A DNA stretch of 64,000 nt, taken from Oxytricha trifallax (Eukaryota > Ciliophora > Spirotrichea > Sporadotrichida > Oxytrichidae). The DNA lies in contig ARYC01000083.1 of NCBI GenBank assembly GCA_000711775.1, positions 82,721 through 146,720 on the forward strand, written 5' to 3'. The notes beneath the pieces are model-generated. The model had not been told where the DNA came from and searched no databases. It worked only from the letters and a program-made list of their open reading frames with translations. The translations under genes were made by a program, and so were the position numbers. Below, in pieces: positions 22,721 through 35,020 of this stretch; the stretch's first letter is position 1; each line of letters starts with the position of its first letter.

Positions 22721-23770
22721 TCATTCGTTTAAATCTAAAACTTATTTATAAACACAAAATCTCCCTTCTCTTGCGCATACTTTAGCTTTATCATCACTGA
22801 CTCTCTTAGCAGCACTCTTAATAAAATCTACTGTATCTATCTTCAAGTCGTGCATCAAGTGATAGAGTAAAAGTTTCTTGTAGTGACCTTTCAATAACCC
22901 CCAATATAATTCAATTCCATTGAACTAAGGGCTGTAAGGAACATTAAATACAGGTGTTGTATTTAGCCTTTCATATTCCTTCCTTGAGTCTTTAGTTTTA
23001 TGAACTGACAAGTTATCAACGAATAGAATAATCTCTTAGTCAAATTACTTATCTCTGAGTTATTGCAAGAACTTAATATATTATTCAGTCTTTATAGAAC
23101 GAGGGTGAATAACATAAGTCTCGAGGCCACTATCTTCATTTATTCCACCAAGTATTGCATGAGTTTAAACCTTAACCTTTTAATCATATACTTCAATGTT
23201 GCTGTACCTCTTATACCAAGACCTTGATATGAAGGTATTAAAAGTGAATACTGCCTCATCAGCGTGTATGAACTTTATATTATGCTCTTAAGCCCTTTGC
23301 ATTTAATCAAATATATAATTTAAATTATCCTTATAAAATGGAACATTAAAGTCAATCACTCTCTTAATGCGATTGACTGTCTTGTAAGATATTCCGTTCT
23401 TTTTATATATGTTAGCTATCGATTAAGCAGAGATATGAAGCTCAGGAAATTGGCGATGAAACATCACAGCTCTCTAGGCCAGAGAAAAGTGAGCCCAGTA
23501 TTTAAGAGTCTTATCATTAATGAGATAATCAATATGATGCTGCTAAAACTTTAGAGGTCTTTTAGGCTTAAAATTAAGCTGCTATCTCTTTAAATTCAAT
23601 GCTAATAGACAATGAGACCTAACAGTAGCAGGAGATTTATGGAGTAGCCTTGCTATAGACGTGTAATTAAGGATAGGCTTGAGTTGATCATTATATTCAT
23701 CACATCCATAACGCAACTTAAACAATAAATCTATATACTCACTGTCATAAACTGACCCCAAACCTCGCAT
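22721..23770 (-). CDS. T1 42-kDa transposase, DDE type (IS630/Tc1-mariner-like)
   Basis: The transposase of a TBE; cuts and pastes the element and, in Oxytricha, this class has been linked to genome rearrangement. About 350 codons, ATG 23770 (MRGLGSVYDSEYIDLL) to TGA 22723-22721. The N-terminal helix-turn-helix region (TSIARLLHKSPATVRSH) precedes the catalytic core: first Asp in FIHADEAVFTF, second in VDNLSVHKT, and the acidic third residue in VPYSPQFNGIELYW. All three are present and the frame is open throughout, so this copy looks potentially active. The start lies just inside the left-hand boundary of the right terminal repeat. Confidence 0.88.
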
Positions 23771-24049
23771 ATACTCACTTAAATTACTAATATTTAAACA
23801 TTAAACCCCTACATAAACCCTATTAAAACCCTAATAAAGTATGCACTAATAGTCTACTTTTATCAATCAAAAACTCAATCAAACTACTGAAAGGGTTTTG
23901 GGGTTTTGAATGTATAAAATTTAACTTTTCCTTAAAAAGTTCTCATCATATATTTAACCATATTCGCACAATCGATATAAAAGAAAGTTTTTTTGTAATT
24001 TCTTTTTTATTTATAAAAACAAATTGAAAGTTATGTTTCATAACTTATA

Positions 24050-24124
24050 GAGACCCAGATCCCCAATAATATCCAATAAATCAAAACAAATATAAAAGTG
24101 TTTAAGGGTTTTTGAGATTTTGAA
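24050..24124. mobile_element. degenerate solo TBE right end
   Basis: The sequence from CCCCAATAATATCC through AAATCAAAACAAATATAAAAG to GGGTTTTTGAGATTTTG follows the right terminal repeat of the T2/T4/T5 subfamily with substitutions. It lies 10 bp before the left end of T2. It is probably the remains of an older TBE into whose vicinity T2 inserted. Confidence 0.55.
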
Positions 24125-24234
24125 TACTCCCAATCAAACCCCAAAACCCCTTATCGAGATTATAAATGTTTTGATTTATGGGGTATAGTTGGAGTCTTAT
24201 TGGGGTTAGTAGAGAAATTTGGTCTAATTGCGAA

Positions 24235-25279
24235 ATGAGAAATAGAAATTAGCAAAATTTAGGGTCTTTTTATGATGACTTATATTTAGATAAACTGCTT
24301 AAGCTTAGCTATGGTATAAGTATTAATATAGACTAAGTCAAACGAGTAGTGAATTATGCAGCTATAGCAAAGCTCCTGTGCAAGAGTGCCTCAACAGTTA
24401 GGTATCAGAACTTGTTGGCTGTTTAGCATTATAATTCAGGCACTTGAAAACATCCTGCAAGAAAATAAAAGATCTCACAGCACCATAATGACTACCAATG
24501 CGACTCGAAAACTTTAAAGTATTATGCACACTTTCCACTAGACTAGCAAGCTGTGATGTTTCATCGAAAGTTTCCTGACATGCGAATCTCTCCTTTAACT
24601 ATAGCCAACATTTATATAAGAAATGGTATTACTTTCAAAACTGTTAACATTGATTTTACAGTGCCATTTTATAGTAATAATTTAAACTTAATTTATGATT
24701 AAATGCAGAGGGTTATTGATAAAAATATCAAGTTCATACACGCTGATGAAGCTGTATTCACCTTCAACACGTTTATTAATAAGTCTTGGTACAATAAATA
24801 TGATAATATAGAAGTTTATGACTAGAAAGTGAAGGTTGTCGCCCATGCAATTTTAGCTGGTATTAGCAAAGATTCAAGCTTAGAAAGTTATATTCACCCT
24901 CGCTCTATTAAGATAGAGTAGTATATACAGTTCCTACATATTCTCAGAGAGAAGTATAGCAATCAAGAGATCATCATGTTTGTAGCCAACCTTTCAGTTC
25001 ATAAGACTAAGATTCTAAGAAAGCCTATGAAGAACTAAACATAACTCCTGTTTACAACGTCCTTATAGCCCACAATTTAATGTATAATTGAGTTCTCCTG
25101 GAGTTAAATCAAGACTCATTACAAGAAGCTGCTGCTGTAACATCTTATGCATGACTTGCTCATCTATACAGTAGACTTAATTCAAAGCAGCTGTAAGAGA
25201 GTGAGCTTAGATAAGACAACTATTTGTGTAAGAGAGGGAATAATGAATGTTTATAAATAAGTTTTAGATTTAAATGATG
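24235..25279 (+). pseudogene. T2 transposase, inactivated
   Basis: Homologous to the T1 transposase. ATG 24235. Helix-turn-helix-like IAKLLCKSASTVRY and the first catalytic Asp (KFIHADEAVFTFNTF) are preserved. The second catalytic Asp is replaced by Ala (MFVANLSVHKT). There is an in-frame TGA after NSG-Thr near 24,447, several frameshifts after it and a degraded third-acid region near 25,060-25,090. The normal terminal TGA is also lost. Dead by catalytic residue and frame. Confidence 0.8.
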
Positions 25280-25284
25280 AATAA

Positions 25285-27023
25285 GTTGACATATTAAACT
25301 AATCCATAAATGGGTTTGGCTTCTCTTTCTTATCCTCTTTTTATTGCTTGCTTGGGCTAATATTTCTTCTCTTTGTGCCAGCTCTTGCATCTATGTTCAT
25401 TTCATCTAGATTTTAAGCATCTTTATAAAGTCTCTTGCTTACTTCATGAATAATCTGTGACTTTCTCTCTCTATAAACCATTGCATGTTCTTTCATTAGA
25501 AGTATACCAGTTCCAGGTTTCCCTACAAAGTTATGTGTATAAGCTAACTAGAGAAAAATGGATGCTTCTTAAGCTCTGCGAGCCAGATCTCGCTTATAAG
25601 TATGCCTTGCTTATTTTGATCTTCAGGAGAAATAGAGTAACGTTTCTTGTGAGCTTCTTCAATGATCTCTTTAAGATAACTCTCTCTTAAAGTGCCAAGA
25701 ACACCAAAGAAGAAGCTCCTTTCTGGAAGTTTGTTAGAGAGTTGTTTCTTGGTTTGAAGATAAACTACCAACTCTTCATTATTCATCCCATCCTCATAGA
25801 AATTGGTGACTGAAATCTCTGGGTAGTTTGGTATTTCTATCAACTTAATTTCTTTGTTTTGGAAGGTTTTCTTAAAATCACAAAGTATAGCTGTTCTGAC
25901 CGACACCCGGCCCTCCTTCTTGGTAGTACCCCCCGTACCCCGACCCCCCCTGTACCACCCCCTAAAATCTATTTCATATCAAATTTTTTATCCTCAGGGT
26001 CTAAATCGATTTCCTTCTTGACATCTCGACATCATAAATTTTACTTTTTTATATATAAAATTTCATTATTTTATCAAAATTTACTATTTCTATTTTAATG
26101 ACTTATATGATTTTATTTTTAAGTTTTGACAAGTTTCACAATGGTTTTTATCTTTTTTTGTCTATCCTATGTGTATTATATATTAAAAATAATTTTCCAT
26201 TAAAAATATTAGAATTGGTTTCTTATAAATTTTTATTAACTACGATACACAAAAATTAATTAAAAATTTTTTTTCGCTTCAACTTCATTTGACTTAATTC
26301 CAAGAAAGAGTATGATTAATTTTTCATTTTTTAAATTTTCAATATTTTATAATTTTTTCAATTAACAATTATAAAATATTGAAAATTTAAAAAATGAAAA
26401 ATTAATCATACTCTTTCTTGGAATTAAGTCAAATGAAGTTGAAGCGAAAAAAAATTTTTAATTAATTTTTGTGTATCGTAGTTAATAAAAATTTATAAGA
26501 AACCAATTCTAATATTTTTAATGGAAAATTATTTTTAATATATAATACACATAGGATAGACAAAAAAAGATAAAAACCATTGTGAAACTTGTCAAAACTT
26601 AAAAATAAAATCATATAAGTCATTAAAATAGAAATAGTAAATTTTGATAAAATAATGAAATTTTATATATAAAAAAGTAAAATTTATGATGTCGAGATGT
26701 CAAGAAGGAAATCGATTTGGACCCTGAGGATAAAAATTTGATATGAAATAGATATTTTAGGGGGTGGTACAGGGGGGGTCGGGGGTACGAGGGGGTACTA
26801 CCAAGAAAAAGGTCGGGTATCGGTCAGAACATATAGCTTTTTGTAATAAAATTTTAGTTCCTTCCATCGTTTTGAAGGAATAAACTCATTTAGTATACGA
26901 TTAAGTATATGTCACATACTTACCATGCTGTGTGAGGTATCGATTGAGATCGTCATTGATTCTAAATCTTGAGATCATTTCTAAAGCTTCAAACCTCTTC
27001 TTTGCAGTACTTATAGATTCCAT
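25285..27023 (-). pseudogene. T2 22-kDa ORF, split by foldback element
   Basis: Start ATG 27023 (MESISTAKKRFEALEMISRF). The 5' part runs to about 26,838; the foldback element 25,893-26,830 interrupts it, and the frame resumes as AILCDFKKTFQNKEIKLIEI and continues through LPERSFFFGVLGTLRESYL and KKRYSISPEDQNKQGILISE. The usual C-terminal stop is mutated. Homologous to the intact T1 copy. Confidence 0.75.
25893..26830. mobile_element. 938-bp foldback element inside T2
   Basis: Two arms of about 465 bp are near-perfect inverted repeats that meet almost without spacer at about 26,355-26,366. Ends are GTTCTGACCGATACCCG, followed by a block of C/G homopolymer runs (ACCCCCCGTACCCCGACCC). Flanks are GTATAGCT (25,885-25,892) and ATATAGCT (26,831-26,838), an 8-bp duplication with one mismatch or a 7-bp duplication TATAGCT. 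No gene was recognised. Inserted in the 22-kDa ORF, so younger than T2. Confidence 0.85.
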
Positions 27024-27576
27024 CATTGTTCCTTCTCTTCTTATTAAGTTACAGTTTTTAATATAAATAGTTCTGGATCCTACTGTTAAAATCTTAGTAT
27101 TAAATAAGGGCATCTTATAGGAGGTGAACCTTGTAAGGATACTTGGAGAAAGCTGGCAGAAGCTGTATCAATCTTTAGAGATGGAGCTCCATTATTATCA
27201 ATTCAGTTCCATTAAATTAGTACTAAATTTGTTTAAATTTAATTAGTACTGGTACTAATTTGGTTTAGTTTTAATTGGTACCAATTTAATAGTACCAAAA
27301 TTTAATTAGTACCTAATTTTAAACAAATGAGGTTTTAATGGAGAAATTCCAAAATGGTTCAAAACCTAATTGGTACCAGTACCAACTTGAATTTATTCTC
27401 AGTTGGTACCAAAAATAAAAATCCTAAGCATAAATTAGAAAATTTATAGTTATAAACTAAGCATAAATGTGATGACTAACACCTAAGAATCATTACAATA
27501 CCAGCTTTTACACAAAGTTTGTATAGCCAGTGAGGTTTTTACTTATTAATAAGAGATAATTAAATTGAATTTAAAC

Positions 27577-29021
27577 ATGGCGGCTAACTTAAATCGCAAA
27601 GCAGTCTCACTTGGCAGTGGATAATTATAGCTAAACTTTGGCTAAACTAAGAAGCCAAAGATCATCTACATTGATAAGGAGCCAGAGCTTAAAGCTCTTG
27701 AGTTTGAATCAAGGGTGTTTGATCTAGAAATAAATATCAGGAAGCAGAGAGCACAGTTGGGTATTTAAACGCTAATCGTAGATGTTGAAGAGTTAAAAGA
27801 ACAGATCACTGTAGAAAAACTTAAAGCATTTTAATGTAAAGAATACTAAAATTTCTTCTCAACTGATTCTAGCTTAAAGAGACAAATCAAAGAAATACAT
27901 GGTAGAGCTAAGCTCTATTTCAAGAATGATAAAGTCGATGGCAGGTATTAATTCACAACTTGAATGAAGAGCTATGCCCATTGAGCAAAAGTGAAGATAC
28001 ATAATGCAAAAGCTTCACTTAAGCGAGTTCTTGATTCAAGATAAAGAAACTTAGAAGCTTATACCTGCCAAGAGAAAGTCAAATACTACTGAGTCATAAA
28101 GAGATTAACAGGAGGGACTAAAGAGATAGAAGTTGCATGAATTGATGAATCAACTGGTAAGCAACACTATATTTCATTCTTCAATTCCAAAGCTCTGAAC
28201 ATACCTGGATTAAATGCAATTGATATTAGCAGTTGTATTGATAACTATTTGCATATAAGCGTTCCTGCAAATCAAAACTTATTTTAATTGATGATTATAC
28301 ATAGAAGGTGTATCCTTACAGCTATCTACATAAAAATGAGCAGTACCATAATGAGTTTGCTAACGAATACATGATTCTTAGAGAGGCTTAGAGAAGAGAT
28401 TGCAAGAACTTGCTTAAGCTAAATGGTGTTATTTTAAAGCTACGGTTATATCGCATTAAGGCTTAAGAAATATGAAATGACTCTAAGAGATTATCTGAAT
28501 CATAACCAGATACCCAGCATGATTTGAATGAAATACTATCAGATATGATAAAGGGTGTCAAGGAGTTGCATGAACTTGGATATGTTCATAGAGATTTGAA
28601 GCCTGAAAATCTAATGATAAACCTCTGCCTTTAAAAGTAGTTGCTATAGATTTCTATAGAGCATTAAGAAAAGATATATTAACCATAGCAAAGGTTCTTG
28701 AGACACTTGGATACTTCTCAATTAGAGAGAAATGGACTAATGGCTCTGTTTAGCGGGATGTGTGGGCAAATGAGCTATCATATTAGAGAGTGATGTGGAA
28801 AGTATGGCTTACTTTGGTACAAAGATTGAAAAATAATCAATCAGTTAAGCTTAGAATCATATCAAGTAAGAAATTATAAGCAAGGAAATAAAAATGATAG
28901 TAGAGATGATAATAATCAGTGCTCCCACCTATCCAAGAAAACATTAGATGACATACTTGTGCCACTTAAGAGAGCAAGATTCCAGAGGTATAACAAAGTC
29001 AAGCAAATAAAATTCTTTTGA
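27577..29021 (+). pseudogene. T2 57-kDa zinc-finger/kinase ORF, degraded
   Basis: ATG 27577 (MAANLNRKAVSLGSGQLQ). Coiled N-terminal part (IIYIDKEPELKALEFESR). The first finger is degenerate (second Cys now Tyr, first His now Gln). Kinase-like part: INSSCIDNYL-type segment, MIKGVKELHELGYVHRDLKP near 28,550-28,605. C-terminal TLDDILVPLKRARFQRYNK, stop TGA 29019-29021. In-frame TGAs (near 27,960, 28,090 and 28,140) and frameshifts inactivate it. Confidence 0.7.
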
Positions 29022-29160
29022 ATTAAATCACCTAATATTCATTAAATATACATTAAATTCACATAAAACCTGAGTTATCTCTACTAACCCCAATAAGACC
29101 CCAACTATACCCTACAAATCAAAGCACTTATAAACCTCACTAATGGATTTTGGGGTTTTG

Positions 29161-30420
29161 AATAAGTCATAATAATAAATATAAAATTAAAAACATTAGT
29201 CTTATTCTAAATATTTATTATAATAAGCTAAAAATAAGTTATCACAAAAAATTGGGTCCAAAGGTTTGAATCTTTCGCGTATACCACTCAAACTAAACTA
29301 TTGAATATTTTAGCAACTTTTTAGCAAGGATTATAGATAACTAAGGCATTTTGCATTAAATTTAGTATGAAATGCTAATTTCTTCACATTCTAGTTAAAC
29401 CTTAGATAAAACTTTTTATCTTACAACGATTAAATTGTTGATTAATACTTTTTAATTTAATGTAAAAGTTATGAATGAATTGGGGAAGTTTCTTGAGTTT
29501 CTTGCCCCGTGCAGTTTCTCGACTCAATAATTTTTCTTATTCAACATTAAAATTTATATATATAATAGATGCCTGGAAATACACTTTTAATTGATGCTAA
29601 ATGAAGTAGGAGTACTTTTGTTTGCCAAATATTCCTTTATTATTTTATTTTTAGAATATTAATTTTTATCAGTATTTCTCTTTAGGATTTATATTTTTAA
29701 AAAATTTACATCATTTTCTATAATTTATTTAATATCTCCTTTTCATTTTGTCTATGTTAATGTGGAATTATGATAATTCTAAAAAGGTATAGAGCATTAT
29801 TCTTATTTAAGTTTAATCTCATTTTTTGCAGAATAATTGAATTAAAGAATCATTTTAAGCCGCTACGAAAATATATCAGAATTTATTCATAAATTCTTTA
29901 GGACAATAAAAAAAATCAGAAAGCTCTATATTATTAAATAGAATGAAGTATTTATATTAGTATATTATTACTAATTAATATATATAAAATCTTCAGAGAC
30001 ACTCTTACAAAGACTTCAGACAATATCAAAATAAAATAATGTATTATTGACCCTTTATTAATATCATTTTTAAATAGTAAGCTTAACTAAAAATTATAAG
30101 ATAATACAACAGCAGCAATAATACTGTGTTAACCTGCAACTGCTGTAATTATTTAGGCAAACATGCAACAAAAATATATAATATGAATTCTATCAACATA
30201 GAACAGATATTATAAGCTCTAAAATCAATAATTATTTTTTTTAATTGAAAATAAATATTTTGGGAATTTATAAAGATTGTATATTTAATATTGTTGATGG
30301 AACCATTCCCTTGAAGTTATTAAGAATTGGTAGGATTTAATATTGAATTGTTATTTTATTTAAAATCTTAATAATAATATTTTTAATTTTATCAGATAGG
30401 AAGGGGATAATTAATTAATT
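29161..30420. other. AT-rich intervening DNA, no gene recognised
   Basis: About 1.2 kb between T2 and the L3 middle block. No LRR motif, transposon end or long frame was recognised. A tetranucleotide AATT repeat closes it at 30,409-30,436. Confidence 0.5.
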
Positions 30421-30436
30421 AATTAATTAATTAATT
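30409..30436. repeat. (AATT)n microsatellite
   Basis: Seven tandem AATT units immediately 3' of the L3 middle coding block. Confidence 0.9.
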
Positions 30437-31580
30437 ACTTTTCTTTATTTTATTGTTGAAGAACCATCCATTCCTTTATGAAAGTAATATCCAATAAGTT
30501 GTTCTAAAATTTCTTCAGAATTTTATAGAAAATGAAAATGTTAAGCAGTTAATTCATTATCTTAGCTTAACTCACATATCTTATTGATAAAATGAGAAAT
30601 TTTGTCATTCAAGTCCTTAAATTTTTCTAGATTTTTTGTTCTAAATCCAAAAAAAACTTTGTCAAATTCAATATTTTCTTACTAAAGCATACAATACAAA
30701 AGCTATGCTTAAGTTTGATCCATTTCTTGAGATTTTAAATCATAAACATTTCTGGTAATAGCCCCTCTAGGGCAGTAAATTATTTTTATCTTCAAATTTT
30801 ATTAACCATTTTATAGCAATCATTTCAAATAAATATGATTAATTTTCAATATAAAATTACCATTATATTTGTAATTTTTCTAATAAGTATTTAGATTTAT
30901 TGCAAAATCAGATATAATTTAGTTACACAATTGCAATTAGTCAATAAAAATTTGGTATAAAATGATAATACTTTTATAAATAGATTATACAGATTTTGCA
31001 ATAAATCTTAGTGTATTTGTCAAATTAACTAATATATTGGTAATTTTTTATTGTAAATTAATCATATTTATTTGGAATGATTGCTTTAAAATGCTTTATA
31101 TAAAAGAGATATAATTTTGAAAAAATGTCATTAAACACAATTTATAGAGTTGTATATTAAATTGTGACATTTTATGATTTTTAAATTTTTCATAATTTAT
31201 GGTAAATAGGTTTGAGGCTCCAAAGATTATTATCCAAAATTTACTCTTAGACAAAGTTAATAGTAAAAGCATCTCGAAAAATCATCTATTAGCTTTATTT
31301 TAGAGAAAATTTTGAATTTTCTTAATTACCTCTCTTAATAAAAGTTGTTGTCTTCACTTTCAATGTCAATTACAAGTTCAGGTATCATTTCGAAAAATGA
31401 TCTTTAAAACACATTTAAAATTTCATTGTAAGATCCTTATAGAAATTTTTTGGATTTTTTACATAAAGATCGAAGTAATTTGACTACTTAGTTGTTGTAT
31501 TTGTAGGTATATCTTAAAATCTCAATGGTAAGATACTTGCTCCTTATTTAAGGAATGAACCAAGAATGATAGCTTTCCAT
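30421..31580 (-). CDS. LRR family gene L3, N-terminal half
   Basis: Start ATG 31580 (MESYHSWFIPQIRSKYLTIE), open through VVKLLRSLCKKSKKFLQ to about 31,120, where TGA enters. A 287-bp MITE-like insert (30,807-31,093) follows. A second block at 30,425-30,780 reads ITRNVYDLKSQEMDQTQAQL, FGFRTKNLEKFKDLN, KICELSQDNELT and EEILEQLIGYYFHKGMDGS, matching the middle region of L7. T3 ends 1 bp upstream of the start codon, which would separate the gene from its promoter in the germline. LRR half inferred at 14,333-18,240. Confidence 0.65.
30807..31093. repeat. 287-bp MITE-like inverted repeat
   Basis: Ends CATTTTATAGCAATCATTTC and (other strand) CATTTTAAAGCAATCATTCC. The inverted homology continues inward through ATAAATATGATTAATTT and a GATTTTGCAATAAATCT pair. 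It sits in the IES between two L3 coding blocks. Confidence 0.65.
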
Positions 31581-31699
31581 TCAAAACCTTTAAACCCCTT
31601 CAGTAGTTTAATTGAGATTATTTATATTGATTTAAGGCAGCAATTAACACATACTTAATTAAGTTTATTTGGGTTTATAGTTTAAATATTAGTAAACTA

Positions 31700-32740
31700 A
31701 GAGAGTCTATGTAAGGTCTGGGGTCTGTTTATGACAGTGAATATATAGATTTATTATTTATTTATCGTTAAGGAGGTGATGATTAAAGTGATTAACTCAA
31801 GCTTATTCTTAATTATACATCTATATCCTCCATAATATTCTGGACAGTGAGATCTCACTACTTGATAGAATTGAATTTAAAGAAATATAATCTTAAGTTT
31901 AAGACTAAGTTACCCTTAAAATTCTATTACCATCATTTTTATTATCTCATCAATGATAAATAACTTAAATACTGGGATCATATCTCTTTAGACTAGAGAG
32001 CTGTGATCTTTCGACACTAATTTCCTGAGCTTTGCAAATTTGCTTTATCCACAGTCAACATATTTATCATGAAAAGAATAGAATATTTTACAAGACAGTC
32101 AATTGTATTGATTGATTTAGTGTTCCTTTTTATAACTAAAAAATTATGTATTTAATTAATTGCAGAGGCTTAAAAGCACAATATTAAGTATATTTATGCC
32201 GATGAAGCTGTGTTAGAATTCAATACCTTAATATCTAGGTTTTGGTACTAGAGGTACAGCAACATAGAAGTTTATGATTAAAAGAAAATAAGGTTAAAAC
32301 TCATGCGATTCTTTGAAAAAATAAGTGAAGATAATGGGCTCAGACTTATCTTATTCATCCTCGCTCATTAAAGACTGAGTAATACATAAATTTTCTACAA
32401 CAACAAAAAAAACCTAGAAGAGAAATAAGTTAATTAAGAGTTTTTTCTTTGTTTAATAACCTTTTAATTCATAAAACAAAAGATTCAAGGAAGGAATATG
32501 AATGAATAAATATAACACCTGTATTTAATGTACCCTTACAGCCTCCAATTCAATTGAATTGATTTATTTTGAGGGTTATTGAAAGGCTACTACAAGAAAT
32601 TTCTACTATATCACTTGATGCACGAAATGAAGATAAAAACAGTAAAAAATTATTACGTCTTGCTAAGATCTATCGATAAGAAAGATAAGGTATACGTTAG
32701 AGAAGGGAAATTTTAGGTTAATAAATTTGTTTAGATATAA
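31700..32740 (+). pseudogene. T3 transposase remnant
   Basis: Recognisable by similarity to T1: GSVYDSEYIDLLF-like start, DEAVLEFNTLIS around the first catalytic Asp, SNIEVYDQK, and the tail KVYVREGKF. It carries many frameshifts and the second and third catalytic regions are not readable. Not functional. Confidence 0.7.
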
Positions 32741-32779
32741 AAAAATGAATAAGTTTACATAAAAAATAAGCTCTTATAA

Positions 32780-33520
32780 GGATTTGGGTTTTCTTCCTTT
32801 ATGGTTTGCTTAGACGTATATTTTCTTCTCTTAGTGTGAACTACTGCCTCTACGTTAAAAAATCTTTATAAAGTCTCATACTAAGTTCATACATTACTTG
32901 AAACTCTCATTCACTGTTAAATTTGTTTCGCATTTTCATAAAACATAATTCATGCAGAGTTTTTATAAAGTTAGAAGGGTAAGCTTACTTGAGATCGATC
33001 GATGCTTTTGCATTTCACCTAATAAGTTATCACTTATTTTAATTTTTTGCTACTCATCTTTCAGGAGAAATGCAGTAGCGTTCCTTGTGAAATTCTAGGA
33101 CTACTTCATTGTTGTTTTTTGGTTTCAAAGTTCCAAAAAAATCAAAGAAGTACTTTTTTTTGCATCTAATTAGAAAGTTTTAGCTTTAATGGAAGTTATC
33201 CATCAAATATATGGAATTCTCAAAGCATTATCAGTGAAATTTTTAACAGAGATTTCAGGTTAGTTAGGAATTCAAATCATCCTAATTTCATTAATCTTGA
33301 AAGTTCTCTTCACTTGGTAAGGCTTTTAAAATTGAAATTTTAGTTCCCTCCTTAGTTGGTAAGAAGAGTGCAACTACAACAATTAAGGTACTTGTAAAAT
33401 TGAAAACTTAACTTGCTATACAAGGTATCTGTAGAGGTGTTCAAATCATCGTAATTTGCTATTTAAAATTTGATATTGAATCTCTTTAATACATCATTTA
33501 AAGTCTTCATCTTACTTTCT
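32780..33520 (-). pseudogene. T3 22-kDa ORF remnant
   Basis: Homologous stretch to the T1 22-kDa gene on the opposite strand (the AAGCTTTTAAAA/GGAGGGAAC-type blocks near 33,290-33,350). Broken by stops and frameshifts. Confidence 0.55.
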
Positions 33521-33827
33521 CTTTTAAGAAATGCTAATTAAATTTGTAATTGTGGATATTACTTCTAAGTTTTTTAAAAAATTTTACTTTAAATATTAAA
33601 GATTTACTGGATGTTATCATTTAAAGGAGATGCAGAGAAATATAGAAAGACTTGTTCAAAGTTCACATTGATTTACAATTTATTAAAGTTCCTCCACTAA
33701 AATTTGAAACTAATGGTTAATTAATTTAAGAAATCCTCCAAATTAAGTTCGAAATATATTAAGAATTAAATTTAAGGCCAAAAAAATATTTTGGGAACAT
33801 ATTATATTTAAAAATATTTTATAATAT

Positions 33828-35020
33828 CCAAGACCCCAAAACACCTTTTAGAATTTGATATATTCTTTGATTAATGAAAGTATGCAGGGGAGAGAGTTTC
33901 TTTTCAACAATTTCATTTTCGTTGTGAGCTTAATTTTTTAATTTATTTGTTTCATGGAGGAGATTTTTATTCCTTTATTTTATTATCTCAAATATCTTTA
34001 TAGATGTTATGAAGAAATAAATCCACTATTAAAATTTAAATGATTGCACATTTTTTGTTGTTGTATAAATTATTTTATCAAACTATGTAAATTTTATGAA
34101 GACTATTTCTACAATTCTTTAAGATAAATTTTTATAATGGTTTGCACCTATTTTTTTTGGATATTTTAGCACAGGAACAAATTGAGTTTTAAACAATTAT
34201 GAAACTTTTCCATTAAAGCATCATTAGAATAAAACTAGGTACTATTTTATTGGTAAAAATTAAATTAAACTGAGTAAGTAACAGTACTTATAAATTTAAA
34301 AAAATTAAATACTAATTAATTGGAATTTGATTAGTTGAAAGAAATTTTATCTCTAAAATTTGTTCCAGTTTTCTCAAACTTTCTCCATTTCTCATAACAG
34401 GTTGATCTCTTATATGAAAGTCATATTTAATAGGTATCTAAAATGTTAAAAATTTTTAATTAAAATTGAAAGATTAATATAATTTTATTTATAAAATTCC
34501 TTAGAACTAAAAATCATTTCATGATTGTGGACATTAATTACCTTTAGACCACTCATTTTATAAATATTCTTTATTTAAATTATATATACGTTTACAGAAT
34601 TATTTGTATTACATTAGAATTTGTTAATTAGGAACGTAATCTAAAAGAATTGAAAGTATTAAATTATTTAATACTTTAAAATGAGAATTTCAAAAATTAA
34701 TACATTAATGAAAAATTTTTGAAATTATGCAATCATAATAATTCATGAAATACTACTGTAAAAGTGTTAACTTCTTATAACAATTTAAAAGAGGAAAAAA
34801 TATCACTAAAACTTACCTTTATTTAATAAAAAAGCAATAGTGTATGATTAAATATGAGAACATATAGTTAGCATAAAATATTGATCATATAAACTTTCAT
34901 ATTCCAATACAGAATGAAAATAATACTGCAGATCTCTAGTAACCTTAATGCCAATCACCCCCTCATCAATAAAAAAAGCATTTAAACTCATTTAGAGGGT
35001 TTTTGGGATTTCGATGACCG
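33828..35020. mobile_element. nested TBE relic inside T3
   Basis: The left edge at about 33,828 reads AAGACCCCAAAACACC then TTTTAGAATTTGATA, a decayed C4A4 end. The right edge at about 34,960-35,020 resembles the right end of the T2/T4/T5 subfamily (ATAAAAAAAGCATTTAAAC, then GAGGGTTTTTGGGATTT). Between them, 34,160-34,440 matches the 57-kDa/22-kDa intergenic region of T4/T5 (AAACTTTTCCATTAAA, TTCTCAAACTTTCTCCAT). An internally deleted element that inserted into T3; no frame survives. Confidence 0.5.

Larger units (their letters stand above)
19863..23908. mobile_element. TBE transposon T1 (4,046 bp)
   Basis: A complete telomere-bearing element. The ends are CAAAACCCCAAAACCC followed by TTTCAGTAGTTTGATTGAG in inverted orientation; the terminal repeats extend about 145 bp. 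The target duplication AAT lies at 19,860-19,862 and 23,909-23,911. Gene order left to right: 57-kDa ORF (-), 22-kDa ORF (+), 42-kDa transposase (-). TBE elements are germline-limited and are excised from the developing macronucleus. Terminal sequence groups T1 with T3 in one subfamily. This is the best preserved of the five. Confidence 0.93.
24135..29160. mobile_element. TBE transposon T2 (5,026 bp, includes a foldback insertion)
   Basis: Left end CAAACCCCAAAACCCC (one A short), right end GGATTTTGGGGTTTTG; target duplication AAT at 24,132-24,134 and 29,161-29,163. Orientation is opposite to T1: transposase (+), 22-kDa ORF (-), 57-kDa ORF (+). A 938-bp foldback element sits in the 22-kDa gene. 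All three genes carry inactivating changes. Subfamily of T4 and T5 by terminal sequence. Confidence 0.9.

Noticed and set aside
34961-35020. Right-end-like sequence as the true right end of T3
   Set aside because: The left end of T3 pairs with the T1-type right end at 36,403 with matching ATT duplications. The internal one is of the other subfamily and is treated as a nested relic.
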